Part shown: piece by piece, positions 51,337-60,898 of the stretch
How the letters are laid out: each line of letters begins with the position of its first letter
Position numbering within the stretch: position 1 is the first letter of the stretch
Source: CAZRIE01 sp964600075
GTDB taxonomy: Bacteria > Bacteroidota > Bacteroidia > Flavobacteriales > Flavobacteriaceae
Direction of reading: 5' to 3'
DNA length: 64,000 nucleotides
Assembly: GCA_964600075.1 (NCBI GenBank)
Contig: CAZRIE010000009.1
Span: forward strand, 13,357 to 77,356
Translations under genes and position numbers: made by a program
Notes under the pieces: model-generated
The model's input: only the letters and a program-made list of their open reading frames with translations
What the model was told of the DNA's origin: nothing
Databases searched by the model: none

Positions 51337-51837
51337 GATTACCACAACAAATCGACTTCATATTGAGCAGGCCGATCTTACGGACGGGCATTTCTTCTTC
51401 AAACTGATGAACAGTCAAAGCTAGTTGACCCATATCGAAGATCATGGTATACTTTCAGAAGACAAAGCAAGAGCCTATATTCAATAAAGCCTTCCCAATA
51501 GCTACGAAGCCAATAGTTATGGCCTTATAAGATATCCATCAAAGAAACTTACGAGCTTATCGGTATCTGTGGTTTTGTAAAACGTGAATATTTGCAAGAT
51601 GCCGATATCGGGTTTGCCATGCTACCCGAACATGAAGGTCATGGCTAAGTATATGAAGCGGCAAAGGCCATATTTGAATATGGTACGATACATTTAAAAT
51701 TACATCCGATACTTGCAGTAACCACAGCAGAAAATTTACGTTCGCGAACGCTTTTACATAAAATCGGTTTACGGGAAATCGATATGATTAAACCCTCCGA
51801 AACCACCTTAGAATTTTTGCTCTTTTCGAATGTATAA
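51335..51837 (+). pseudogene. Broken GNAT-family N-acetyltransferase gene
   Basis: Starting at GTG 51335, the reading ITTTNRLHIEQADLTD ... FFFKLMNSQS is stopped by TAG, then TAA, a frameshift and another TAA. The surviving pieces ELIGICGFVKREYLQDADIGF, LPEHEGHG and TTAENLRSRTLLHKIGLRE are the acetyl-CoA and substrate blocks of RimJ/RimL-type acetyltransferases. It abuts the preceding pseudogene. Confidence 0.78.
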
Positions 51838-51991
51838 AAAGCTGACCTTGTTCAAAAAAGTAAAATTCACTTTAATCATTTTTGTTATCTTGCACCACCT
51901 CCACATCTTAAAAAAATGGCCGAATTACCGATATCGCACTTATGTATACTAGGGTTTGATTTTCAGTTGAAAAGAAATAATATATTCGAAT

Positions 51992-53416
51992 ATGAGATTG
52001 TTATCAATCAACCGAAATTTTTATTTTTTCGGAATCTTCTTTGCTGTATTATACCTTTTTCTAAGTGTTTTTCAAAGCGTCTTGTACCTACAGCTTGGCA
52101 TAAAGACAAAGTATCTACATTCGTTTCCTATCTGGTTTTTGATATTGAACATTGTAGCTTTTATAGGGCTATTCATTCTACTAAAATACTACTACTACAA
52201 AAAGTATTGGGCGGCTCTGATTGCAATTATACCTTTTATAGGCGCAAGTTTTTGCCACGAGGTAGTGGTCTATTTTATGCTTACGGAACAAAGGCTTGAA
52301 AGTCACTTTATCGGAACATACAATGTGCTATTGTTAGCTTCTATATGCTTTGGCCTAAGTCTACTGCTCTCACGTGCTCGAAAAAGAATTTGGTTAAGAG
52401 TAGCGGGTGTATCACTACTTATTCTTGGTCTGGCTTTGACGATTACATTTCATGGGAGTCTGAACGCTCAAGATTTTGAATTGAGAGGTATTTTGGATAA
52501 AGTACACAATGGCATTTCAATGTTAGGTAGTTTATTATCATTGCCTTTCCTATTAAATTTTCGTGAAGAATTACGAACCTTAAATACCACAAACGAGAAG
52601 CAGCCACTATCAAAAATGGTAAAACTCTCCCTCCTGGCTTTGACAATATTCGCTTTAATACCTAGTATGAATTTGACCCGCGATGGTATCGGCAATGTGC
52701 TTACCAAAAAAGAACCTTCCGAACGGGCAAAACTATTAGCTCACCCTTTTGAGGCACACACTTTTGTTAACAAAGAAGGTCAATCGCTATCCTATCGTTT
52801 GCTGCGACCGTTGAACTATAATCCCCAAAAAAAATATCCGTTGGCCGTGTGTCTTCATCATGGCGGAGGCAACGGCACGGAAAATGTTATCCAGATCGAA
52901 ACCTCTGAATTAGCGCAGAGTCTGTCTAAACCCGAAAATCGTGAAAAATATCCGGCATTTATCTTCGTTCCGCAATGCCCACCGGGATCCAGTTTTGGAG
53001 GTATTCCCAACTACCCAAAAATTGATGATCTGGTTTTCGAGGCTATGGCCGATTTAGAAGCAGAATTCTCCATAAACGAAAAACGGCGCTATGTGATGGG
53101 CGTATCGCTCGGCGGTTTTGGATCTTGGAATTTTATCGGTTCACGACCTCAACTTTTCGCTGCCGCTATGCCTATCTGTGGTGGTGGAAACTCAAACCAT
53201 GCGAAAAATATGGTCGACATACCTATTTGGGCCTTCCATGGTGAAATCGATACCAATGTACCCGTAAAATTATCGCGTGAAATGATAGATGCCATACGAA
53301 AAGCTGGTGGAAACCCTAGGTACATCGAATTTGCAAACAAGGGCCATAATATTTGGGGTATGGTCGATGAAACCCCAGGTAAACTGGAATGGCTTTTTGC
53401 GCAGCAGCGGGATTGA
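51992..53416 (+). CDS. Seven-helix membrane protein fused to an alpha/beta hydrolase
   Basis: 474 aa. Residues 1-230 hold about seven hydrophobic helices (near 10-32, 46-66, 71-94, 107-126, 132-152, 170-188, 210-226). Residues ~245-474 form an esterase/PHB-depolymerase-like alpha/beta hydrolase: oxyanion-hole region CLHHGGGNGTE, nucleophile Ser372 in MGVSLGGFGSW, Asp near 419 in GEIDTNVP, and His near 452 in KGHNIWG. The catalytic domain would face the periplasm or cytosol depending on topology. Substrate unknown. Confidence 0.82.
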   Translation: MRLLSINRNFYFFGIFFAVLYLFLSVFQSVLYLQLGIKTKYLHSFPIWFLILNIVAFIGLFILLKYYYYKKYWAALIAIIPFIGASFCHEVVVYFMLTEQRLESHFIGTYNVLLLASICFGLSLLLSRARKRIWLRVAGVSLLILGLALTITFHGSLNAQDFELRGILDKVHNGISMLGSLLSLPFLLNFREELRTLNTTNEKQPLSKMVKLSLLALTIFALIPSMNLTRDGIGNVLTKKEPSERAKLLAHPFEAHTFVNKEGQSLSYRLLRPLNYNPQKKYPLAVCLHHGGGNGTENVIQIETSELAQSLSKPENREKYPAFIFVPQCPPGSSFGGIPNYPKIDDLVFEAMADLEAEFSINEKRRYVMGVSLGGFGSWNFIGSRPQLFAAAMPICGGGNSNHAKNMVDIPIWAFHGEIDTNVPVKLSREMIDAIRKAGGNPRYIEFANKGHNIWGMVDETPGKLEWLFAQQRD

Positions 53417-53773
53417 TTTTTTTTTACGGAATACAGATTCGGTTACTGTTAATGAGAATTCGGTATTGGGTCAAACCACATTTTAAGAACCTTTTGCCGA
53501 TACGTTTTCCTTAAATTTAGCGTAATTAAAAGTTAATCACTTTTAGTTTCTACCCACGATCATTATAGCTCCCCCGATTTAAACCTACTTTTCGCTAAAA
53601 AACGATGACCAAATGGTTCAAGGCCATTCGGGATATTCCAACTACGCTGGTGGTTCCCGCCAAAACTCGAAGATTAGCTCGGGTTTCAAAGGATTTACCA
53701 AATAAATGAGTGTCTTACGCAGGACAATTTTGTTACTAAATTTCTGTAACTTCAATGACCAAATTGAATTACT
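53417..53773. other. 357-base spacer with one small ORF
   Basis: AT-rich DNA. The only ORF of note is 53605-53709 (+), 34 codons, starting MTKWFKAIRDIP and basic at the end; I cannot tell whether it is translated. No terminator or promoter is clear. Confidence 0.5.
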
Positions 53774-55966
53774 ATGTTACGAAATTTTACTTTACTTTTT
53801 TTCTTGGCTTTCTGTATTGGCCTAGGGGCCCAAAAATCAATTATCGGTTTTGAGCAGGACGCTGTCGAGAAGCAATTGGCGCTTGAAAAGGCTTTTGAAG
53901 CTGAACTATCGACCAAAAACCTAGACCAGTGGATGCAATTTATGGCCGCCGAACCACATTGGGTAGGTACAGAGTATGGCAAAAAAATTGCAGAATGGAT
54001 TCAAAAACAATTTAAATCGTGGGGCTATGAGACAAGAATCGATACGTATCAGGTGCTTTTTCCATATCCTAAGATCAGGGAGCTGAATCTTATCAGCCCA
54101 GCGACCTACAAGGCCAAGTTGACCCCAATACCCGTAGATGGCGATGAATTCACCGCTCAAGGTGATGCGCTGCTGCCAAGCTATAATGCCTTTTCCAAAG
54201 ATGGTGATGTGGAGGCCGAACTTGTTTTTGTCAATTATGGAGTGCCCAAAGATTATGAGGAACTCGAAAAACTGGGTATCGATGTCAAAGGAAAAATCGT
54301 AATCGCAAAGTATTATGGGTCCTGGCGTGGCATAAAACCGAAATTGGCTGCCGAAAAAGGAGCTATTGGTTGTATTATATATTCAGACCCCAAAGATGAC
54401 GGTTATGCAAAGGGAGACGTATACCCAAAAGGTGCCTTTAAAAATATGGCTGGGGTACAGCGCGGTTCCGTAATGGACATGCCACTATATCCTGGCGATG
54501 TTCTTACCCCGGGGTATGCAGCAACCGAAGATGCAAAACGGCTAGACCGAAAAGATGCACCCACGATAACCAAAATTCCGGTTTTGCCGATCTCGTACGA
54601 AGATGCACAACCATTTTTGTCTTCTTTAGAAGGTCCTGTAGCTCCAGAGTCTTGGCGTGGTGCCTTGCCTATTACCTACCATATTGGTCCAGGGCCGGCC
54701 AAAGTACGTCTGAAACTTGAATTTGATTGGGAGTTACGGCCAGCCTATAACGTTATTGCAATGTTAAAAGGAACAGACTTCCCTGATCAATGGGTATTGC
54801 GAGGCAATCATCACGATGCCTGGGTACATGGCGCGAGCGATCCTGTAAGCGGCATGGTTGTTTTGATGGAGGAAGCGCGTGCCATTGGCAAACTTGCCAA
54901 GAAAGGACAAAAACCCAAGCGCACTTTGGTCTATTGCGCATGGGATGCCGAAGAACCCGGTCTGATTGGATCGACCGAATGGGTAGAAGACCATATACAA
55001 GAATTACAGCAAAAAGCGGTGACATATATAAATACGGATGGTAACGGCCGTGGATTCTTAAACGTTGGGGGTTCCCATACGCTGCAGGCTATGGTAAGAG
55101 AAGTGGCCGGAGATGTAAACGATCCACAGAAAAATGTATCCGTTAAGGAACGGAAAATAGCCCGAAACTTAGTCAATGGAGGCGATGATAGTTTTGATCT
55201 ATACGCTTTAGGCTCGGGTTCCGATTACACCCCTTTTATACAACATGCCGGAATTGCCTCTTTGAATCTTGGGTTTGGCGGCGAAAGCTCAGGAGGCGAA
55301 TACCATACGATATTTGACACCTATTCACATTTTAAACGATTTAAAGATTCTGATTTTGCCTATGGAAAGGCATTAGCCAATACTGCAGGAAGAATTACCT
55401 TAAGAATAGCGAATGCCAATATACTTCCTTTCGAATTTAGACAGTGGCAGGTGACTATCTCGGGGTATTTGGATGAAATAATGAAAGCGACAGATGCCAT
55501 GCGCGAAGAAATTCGCAAACACAATGAGCTCGTAGAAAAAAATGCGTATTCCTTGGCTTCCGATCCCAAAAAACCTTATCGGAAAGAAGAAAAGAAAAAA
55601 GGTGTTCCCTATCTCGATTTTACACCTTTACAGAACCAAATGAACGATTTAAAGGAAACCATCGAAACCTTTTCAAAAGAGAACTTAAAAAAACTTCCTC
55701 CTGAAAAACAACATCTTCTGAACCAAAAACTGATGATGGCCGAACAAATGCTGACCATTGAATCAGGGCTGCCACGGAGGTCTTGGTACAAACATCAAAT
55801 CTACGCCCCAGGCTTTTATACCGGCTACGGAGTTAAAACATTGCCAGGAGTACGGGAAGCAATTGAGCAAAAAGATTGGAAAGAGGCGCAAGACCAAATC
55901 GAAGTATTAACCGAGACGCTTGAGCGGTTCAATTTGCATATTAAAGAAATGAACAAAATATTATAA
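53774..55966 (+). CDS. M28B-type metallopeptidase (glutamate carboxypeptidase II-like)
   Basis: 730 aa with a signal peptide (LFFLAFCIGLGAQ). A protease-associated insert lies at ~125-250. The di-zinc site follows the GCPII pattern: His and Asp in GNHHDAWVHGASDPVSG (near 345-360), catalytic and ligand Glu pair in WDAEEPGLIGSTEW, Asp in NTDGNG and a late His in GEYHTIFDTY. A TFR-like dimer domain ends the protein. It probably cleaves peptides outside the cytoplasm. DUF2007 gene follows by 3 bases. Confidence 0.93.
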   Translation: MLRNFTLLFFLAFCIGLGAQKSIIGFEQDAVEKQLALEKAFEAELSTKNLDQWMQFMAAEPHWVGTEYGKKIAEWIQKQFKSWGYETRIDTYQVLFPYPKIRELNLISPATYKAKLTPIPVDGDEFTAQGDALLPSYNAFSKDGDVEAELVFVNYGVPKDYEELEKLGIDVKGKIVIAKYYGSWRGIKPKLAAEKGAIGCIIYSDPKDDGYAKGDVYPKGAFKNMAGVQRGSVMDMPLYPGDVLTPGYAATEDAKRLDRKDAPTITKIPVLPISYEDAQPFLSSLEGPVAPESWRGALPITYHIGPGPAKVRLKLEFDWELRPAYNVIAMLKGTDFPDQWVLRGNHHDAWVHGASDPVSGMVVLMEEARAIGKLAKKGQKPKRTLVYCAWDAEEPGLIGSTEWVEDHIQELQQKAVTYINTDGNGRGFLNVGGSHTLQAMVREVAGDVNDPQKNVSVKERKIARNLVNGGDDSFDLYALGSGSDYTPFIQHAGIASLNLGFGGESSGGEYHTIFDTYSHFKRFKDSDFAYGKALANTAGRITLRIANANILPFEFRQWQVTISGYLDEIMKATDAMREEIRKHNELVEKNAYSLASDPKKPYRKEEKKKGVPYLDFTPLQNQMNDLKETIETFSKENLKKLPPEKQHLLNQKLMMAEQMLTIESGLPRRSWYKHQIYAPGFYTGYGVKTLPGVREAIEQKDWKEAQDQIEVLTETLERFNLHIKEMNKIL

Positions 55967-55969
55967 GCT

Positions 55970-56203
55970 ATGAAATCGAACTACACGAAAATCTATTCCG
56001 GAAATCGTTTTACTGCACAGCGCATTGAAGCTAAACTCAAAGAAATCGACATAGCCCCTGTAATCAAAGATGAGTCAAACTCTGCACATTTGGCCGGTTT
56101 TGCTGCCAATGTTGACGGTGAGTTGGAACTTTATGTGCACAAAGATGAAGTAGACAAAGCGATGATGATCGTAAGGGCAATATCGGCCCAACAAGAAGAT
56201 TAA
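55970..56203 (+). CDS. DUF2007 domain-containing protein
   Basis: 77 aa covering a whole DUF2007 domain: YSGNRFTAQRIEAKLKEIDI, HLAGFAANVDGELELYVHKDEVDKA (quoted by its ends HLAGF and LYVHKDEVDKA). These small proteins resemble signal-transducing PII-like folds and have no known role. Coupled to the peptidase gene. Confidence 0.88.
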   Translation: MKSNYTKIYSGNRFTAQRIEAKLKEIDIAPVIKDESNSAHLAGFAANVDGELELYVHKDEVDKAMMIVRAISAQQED

Positions 56204-56229
56204 TTCTTACTTTTTACTTATACCTATAA

Positions 56230-56259
56230 TTGCCTATTTTTATAGGCTGTATATCCTTG
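56230..56259 (+). promoter_or_regulatory. Candidate promoter of the propeller-cytochrome gene
   Basis: TTG at 56230-56232, 19-base spacer, TATCCTTG at 56252-56259 (one mismatch to TAnnTTTG). A small hairpin GCCTAT-TTTT-ATAGGC (56232-56247) fills the spacer and could be an operator. Leader length would be only about 10 nt. Confidence 0.4.
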
Positions 56260-56275
56260 TATCCAAAACTAAAAA

Positions 56276-59200
56276 ATGGCAATAACTTCAAAGCTCGCGC
56301 ATCTTCTTTCCTTTTTCATAATTTTCGTAAATATCATTTCCTGTGATTCCACCCCGGTGAAACCCAAAGAAACCCCATTGGTCATTCGCGAAGACTCTTT
56401 AAATGAGGTTACCAGGGCCAACGAAATCCGGCAGAGTATCACGCCAAAAATCGCCGATGGCCTCGAATTGAGTTTGTGGGCCTCCGATTCATTGATTCTT
56501 GACCCGATCGCATTACAAATCGATGATGAGGGAAAAGTGTATTTGACCCGTGCCAATCGTCCGAAACATTCTGAATTCGATATCCGTGGTCATCAAGATT
56601 GGATGACACCTTCTATCGCACTACAGTCGGTAGAAGAAAGGCGTGACTTTTTACATGCCACCTTTGCCCCTGAAAAGAGCGCTGAAAACGATTGGCTCAC
56701 CGACCTCAACGAAGATGGAAGCCATGACTGGAAAGATTTGGCCGTTGAAAAAGAAGAAGTATGGATGTTGGAAGATACCAACGATAACGGTATCGCCGAT
56801 AAAGCGACGCGCATATTAGAAGATTTCAATGAAGAAGTCACGGATGTTGCCGGAGCGTTGTTGGTTCGTGAAAACGATGTCTTCGTTGGGGTCGGCCCAG
56901 ATATGTGGCGACTGACCGATACAAATGACGACTTGATACTTGATGAAAAAACATCTATAGCGCATGGCTTTGCGGTACATATCGGTTTTGGTGGTCATGG
57001 TATGTCGGGTGCCATAGAAGGCCCGGATGGAAAAATATATTGGGGAATCGGAGACCTCGGAATCAACCTGACTTCGGTAGATGGAGAGAAACACAAATAT
57101 CCGAATCAGGGCGTTATTGTGCGTAGCAATCCGGACGGCAGTGATTTCGAGGTTTTCGCGAGGGGGCTCCGAAATACCCATGAATTCGTATTTGATGCTT
57201 ATGGTAATATCATCTCTTCGGATAATGATGGCGACCACGCCGGAGAAAGTGAGCGTTTGGTACATATCGTAGAAGGCTCCGATGCCGGATGGCGCGCTAA
57301 TTGGCAATATGGCAAATACACAGACCCAAAAAATAACAATTATAAGGTATGGATGGATGAAAAACTATTCGTTCCCCGATGGGAAGGGCAAGCGGCCTAT
57401 ATCATACCACCCATTCAAAATTTCCACAATGGCCCCACAGGAATGACCTACAACCCCGGTACGGCCTTGGGCAAAACCTGGTTGAATAAATTCTTTTTGG
57501 TCGAATTCGTAGGTAACCCCGACCGGTCGCATATTTGGTCTTTCGACCTCAAACCTAAAGGTGCTTCGTTCGAGTTGAATACCGATGTGAGTATTCTGAG
57601 CGGTGTACTTCCTACTGGTATACAATTCGGTCCTGACGGTGCGCTATATTTAGCGGATTGGATGACCGGCTGGGAACCCAAGAACTATGGAAGAATCTGG
57701 AAACTTGATGTTACCAAAGGAGAGAACGACCTGAAAAATGAGCGTAAAGAGACGCAACGCCTCATGACCTTGGATTACGAGAACCAATCGATCGACGAAC
57801 TGGTCGATTTATTGTCTTATTCCGACATGCGTATCCGTAAAAAGGCACAGTTTGCCTTGGTACAAAGCAATTCAGGATTTAATGCTTTAAAGGATGTACT
57901 AAAGGAAGAACAAAATCAGTTCGCCCGAATCCACGCTATTTGGGGTATCGGCCAAATCGCCGCGAAAGATTTAGACAAGGCCGAACCGTTAGTGGAGCTT
58001 CTTTCCGACAACGATCGTGAAATCGTTGCACAAGCATTAAAAGTGTTGGGTGATGTAAAATATGTCGATGCGGGCTCGTCTTTTATATCCCTGTTAAAAC
58101 ACGAAGATGACAGAGTAAAATTCTTCGCTGCCCAGGCCTTGGGTAGAATACAAGATAAAGCGGCCGTACAGCCACTGATAGCGATGATCGAGGCAAATAA
58201 TGATGTCGATGTCTATTTGAGACATGCAGCTGTTTTGGCCTTGTCCCGAATCGGAAAAACAGAGGCTATTGTCGCCTTGGCCGATAACCCTAACCGAGGT
58301 CTGCGTATCGCTGCCGTTTTAGTTTTAAGAAGATTACAAGATGCGCAGGTAGCACTATTCTTGAATGACGAAGATGAATATCTCGTAACAGAGGCCGCAA
58401 GGGCGATAAATGACGATTGGTCTATCGAAAAGGCTTTGCCAGCACTTGCTAACACGCTTACCGTAGAAAAATTTACTTCTGAACCCCTATTGCGCAGGGC
58501 TATCAATGCGGCACTTCGTGTTGGCGGCGAAAAGGAACTCGAAAGCCTTATCAAGTTCGCAAAAAGAAAGGATGTCTCAGGCGTACTTCGTGGCGAAGCT
58601 TTGGCGACCATCGGAACTTGGGCGAAACCTTCGGTTCTTGATAGGGTCGATGGACGATATCGAGGGAAAATAGAACGGGACCCCAATATTGTAAAAGAAA
58701 AAATCGAAAAGGATATTCCTGATTTCCTAGAAGATACTGATACTGAAATCCTGATCAGTATTTCAAAGACATTGGCAAATTTGGGTATCGAGAGTCATAA
58801 TCTCGAATTATTCGAAATAATGAAGATCCACAAATCACCCCAAGTAAGGTCAGAAGTTTTAAAAGCCTTGGGAGAGCTCCAGTTCAAAAATATCGAAATG
58901 GCCATGCAATTGGGTATGCAAGATAAAGACCAAGAAGTTCGAACGACCGCAGTGGGATTAATTCCCCAATTGGAAATTTCAAGGGAAAACCTTCCTAGCA
59001 TCGTAAATCCGATTTTTAAAAATAGATCAGTGCGCGAGCAGCAACAGCTCTTAACCGTCCTAGGGGAACTTCCTTTAGAAAAAAGTAGTGATGTTTTAGA
59101 ACGTTTAATAGGACAGGCCAAATCGAACCGACTCAACGAAAGTGTTATTCTTGATCTTATCGAAGCAGTGGAAGCGACAAATTCTAAAACCTTGATTGCC

Positions 59201-59692
59201 CAACTGGATGGTATAAAGGAAACCGGAAATTCAATCGACGCGTACCGAGAAACTTTAGTAGGCGGAAACTATCAGGCGGGCAGAAGGGTTTTTGATCGAA
59301 ACCCTACTGCACAATGCACACGTTGCCACGCAATTGGTGGGGCAGGCGGTAATGTAGGTCCTCAATTGGAGAATATCGGAAATATACTCTCCCGTGAACA
59401 AATTCTAGAATCACTTATCGAACCAAGCAAAAGATTGGCCCCAGGTTATGGTAGTGTTTCTTTGGTTTTGAAAGACGGTCAAAAGGTAAACGGTATTCTC
59501 GAAGAGGAAACCGAAGAGGAATTAACCCTCCGCACCTCTGAAGCCGAGCCTTTAGAAATCCCCGTATCACGAATCGAAAAACGAGAAAATATGCCTTCGG
59601 CTATGCCGGCCATGGGACGGCTTATCTCAAAAAGGGAGCTGCGTGATTTAATCGAGTACCTCGCCAGCTTGAAACAAGAAAAGAGCTCATGA
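56276..59692 (+). CDS. PVC-type propeller / HEAT-repeat / cytochrome c lipoprotein
   Basis: 1138 aa. The lipobox IISC places Cys23. Residues ~45-480 form a PVC-type beta propeller (GPDGKIYWGIGDLG, GLRNTHEFVFD, QFGPDGALYLADW). Residues ~500-990 are HEAT repeats with recurring 'ALGRIQDKAAVQPL'-like units. Residues ~1000-1130 form a cytochrome c domain with heme motif Cys1014-x-x-Cys1017-His1018 (CTRCHAIGG) and a likely axial Met in the MPSAMPAMG stretch. Such proteins are thought to oxidise sugars or other small molecules and pass electrons through heme. Confidence 0.9.
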   Translation: MAITSKLAHLLSFFIIFVNIISCDSTPVKPKETPLVIREDSLNEVTRANEIRQSITPKIADGLELSLWASDSLILDPIALQIDDEGKVYLTRANRPKHSEFDIRGHQDWMTPSIALQSVEERRDFLHATFAPEKSAENDWLTDLNEDGSHDWKDLAVEKEEVWMLEDTNDNGIADKATRILEDFNEEVTDVAGALLVRENDVFVGVGPDMWRLTDTNDDLILDEKTSIAHGFAVHIGFGGHGMSGAIEGPDGKIYWGIGDLGINLTSVDGEKHKYPNQGVIVRSNPDGSDFEVFARGLRNTHEFVFDAYGNIISSDNDGDHAGESERLVHIVEGSDAGWRANWQYGKYTDPKNNNYKVWMDEKLFVPRWEGQAAYIIPPIQNFHNGPTGMTYNPGTALGKTWLNKFFLVEFVGNPDRSHIWSFDLKPKGASFELNTDVSILSGVLPTGIQFGPDGALYLADWMTGWEPKNYGRIWKLDVTKGENDLKNERKETQRLMTLDYENQSIDELVDLLSYSDMRIRKKAQFALVQSNSGFNALKDVLKEEQNQFARIHAIWGIGQIAAKDLDKAEPLVELLSDNDREIVAQALKVLGDVKYVDAGSSFISLLKHEDDRVKFFAAQALGRIQDKAAVQPLIAMIEANNDVDVYLRHAAVLALSRIGKTEAIVALADNPNRGLRIAAVLVLRRLQDAQVALFLNDEDEYLVTEAARAINDDWSIEKALPALANTLTVEKFTSEPLLRRAINAALRVGGEKELESLIKFAKRKDVSGVLRGEALATIGTWAKPSVLDRVDGRYRGKIERDPNIVKEKIEKDIPDFLEDTDTEILISISKTLANLGIESHNLELFEIMKIHKSPQVRSEVLKALGELQFKNIEMAMQLGMQDKDQEVRTTAVGLIPQLEISRENLPSIVNPIFKNRSVREQQQLLTVLGELPLEKSSDVLERLIGQAKSNRLNESVILDLIEAVEATNSKTLIAQLDGIKETGNSIDAYRETLVGGNYQAGRRVFDRNPTAQCTRCHAIGGAGGNVGPQLENIGNILSREQILESLIEPSKRLAPGYGSVSLVLKDGQKVNGILEEETEEELTLRTSEAEPLEIPVSRIEKRENMPSAMPAMGRLISKRELRDLIEYLASLKQEKSS

Positions 59693-59698
59693 TATAAT

Positions 59699-59862
59699 CC
59701 TCTTTTTTTTTCAAGGAGAGGTGCCCGCCCCTTCGGTGGGCGTGGTGGTCACCAAGGAACTTAAATGCTCAATTTCATACAAAATCTTCGACATATTGGC
59801 ATTTTGGCCAGCTTGTGAAAACCCCTTCACCTTTCGGCACCTCCACTTGAAAAAAGGGGAGG
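59699..59862. mobile_element. MITE-like palindromic element
   Basis: Terminal inverted repeats of about 27 bases (59699-59725 and 59836-59862) share GGCACCTC/GAGGTGCC and a poly-A/T core TTTTTTCAAG. Inside the left end is a GC-rich hairpin (GCCCGCC and GGTGGGC around CCTTC). No transposase is inside. It lies between two convergent genes. The structure fits a small non-autonomous element or an intergenic repeat family. Confidence 0.6.
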
Positions 59863-59881
59863 CCCTAATTTTACAGCCTTG

Positions 59882-60823
59882 CTATAAATTTGAAATGCTA
59901 TGCTTCGCGGCATGAAATTCGGTCATCATTTTGGTAACTATATCAGCTGCAGGTTTGATATCATGAATCAGCGCAGAAACTTGACCTATTTCCAATTCGC
60001 CGTCTTCCATATCGCCTTCGAACATACCTCGTTTGGCTCGGCCACGGCCCAAAAGTTCTTTTAGGTATTCTTTTGAAGCACCATTTGCATAGGCCTGCTG
60101 CACATCGTGGTAGAATTTATTTTTAATAAGACGAACAGGTGCCAATTCTTTTAGGGTCAAATGAGTATCACCCTCACTTGATTTTACAATTTTTTGCTTG
60201 AATGATTCATGTGATGAGGCCTCATAGCTTGCCACAAAACGACTACCTACCTGTACACCATCCGCACCCAAAACCATAGCAGCTAACATGGATCGACCAG
60301 AAGAGATTCCACCAGCAGCAATTATTGGAATAGCTATTCTTTCCTTTACCGCTGGAATCAAAGTTAGAGTTGTTGTTTCGTCTCTACCATTATGTCCTCC
60401 GGCTTCGAAACCTTCTGCAACTATGGCGTCCACCCCAGCGTCCTGAGCTTTAACGGCAAATTTGACACTGCTCACTACATGCACGACCTTGATTCCTTTT
60501 TCCTTTAAAAAGGATGTCCACGTTTTCGGGTTTCCTGCGGAAGTAAAGACAATTTTCACTCCAAGTTCTACACTAATCTCCATCAACTTCTCAATATCAG
60601 GATAAAGCATTGGAACGTTAACCCCAAAGGGCTTATCGGTGACCTTCTGGCATTTTTGTATGTGCTCTCGAAGCACTTCAGGGTGCATACTGCCTGCACC
60701 TATAAGTCCCAATCCTCCTGCGTTGGAAACGGCGGATGCCAATCGCCAACCACTGGCCCATATCATACCGGCTTGTATAATCGGGTATTGAATCTCAAAA
60801 AGTTGTGTGATTTTGTTTTGCAT
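59882..60823 (-). CDS. Nitronate monooxygenase-like FMN enzyme
   Basis: 313 aa from ATG 60823 (MQNKITQLFEIQYPIIQAGM). TIM-barrel flavoprotein of the nitronate monooxygenase/enoyl-ACP-reductase-II superfamily. FMN motifs are GFEAGGHNGR and AAGGISSGRSM, followed by GADGVQVGSRF. It probably oxidises alkyl nitronates such as propionate-3-nitronate, though the superfamily also includes other FMN enzymes. Separated by 75 bases from mnmA upstream. Confidence 0.88.
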   Translation of the reverse strand: MQNKITQLFEIQYPIIQAGMIWASGWRLASAVSNAGGLGLIGAGSMHPEVLREHIQKCQKVTDKPFGVNVPMLYPDIEKLMEISVELGVKIVFTSAGNPKTWTSFLKEKGIKVVHVVSSVKFAVKAQDAGVDAIVAEGFEAGGHNGRDETTTLTLIPAVKERIAIPIIAAGGISSGRSMLAAMVLGADGVQVGSRFVASYEASSHESFKQKIVKSSEGDTHLTLKELAPVRLIKNKFYHDVQQAYANGASKEYLKELLGRGRAKRGMFEGDMEDGELEIGQVSALIHDIKPAADIVTKMMTEFHAAKHSISNL

Positions 60824-60873
60824 GGTTCTTAGTTCAATCGCAGTCAAATACTATTAGACAGTCGTATTGAACT

Positions 60874-60889
60874 CTCGACTGCGCTCGAG
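60874..60889. repeat. Small intergenic palindrome (CTCGACTGCGCTCGAG type)
   Basis: CTCGA-CTGCGC-TCGAG lies in the 75-base spacer between mnmA and the nitronate monooxygenase gene. The ACTGCGCTCGAG core is one I recognise as often repeated between flavobacterial genes. Confidence 0.5.
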
Positions 60890-60898
60890 TGAGAAATA

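Noticed and set aside
59721..59915. 64-codon plus-strand ORF
   Set aside because: It lies inside the MITE-like element and its terminal repeat, with no start signal or family similarity.
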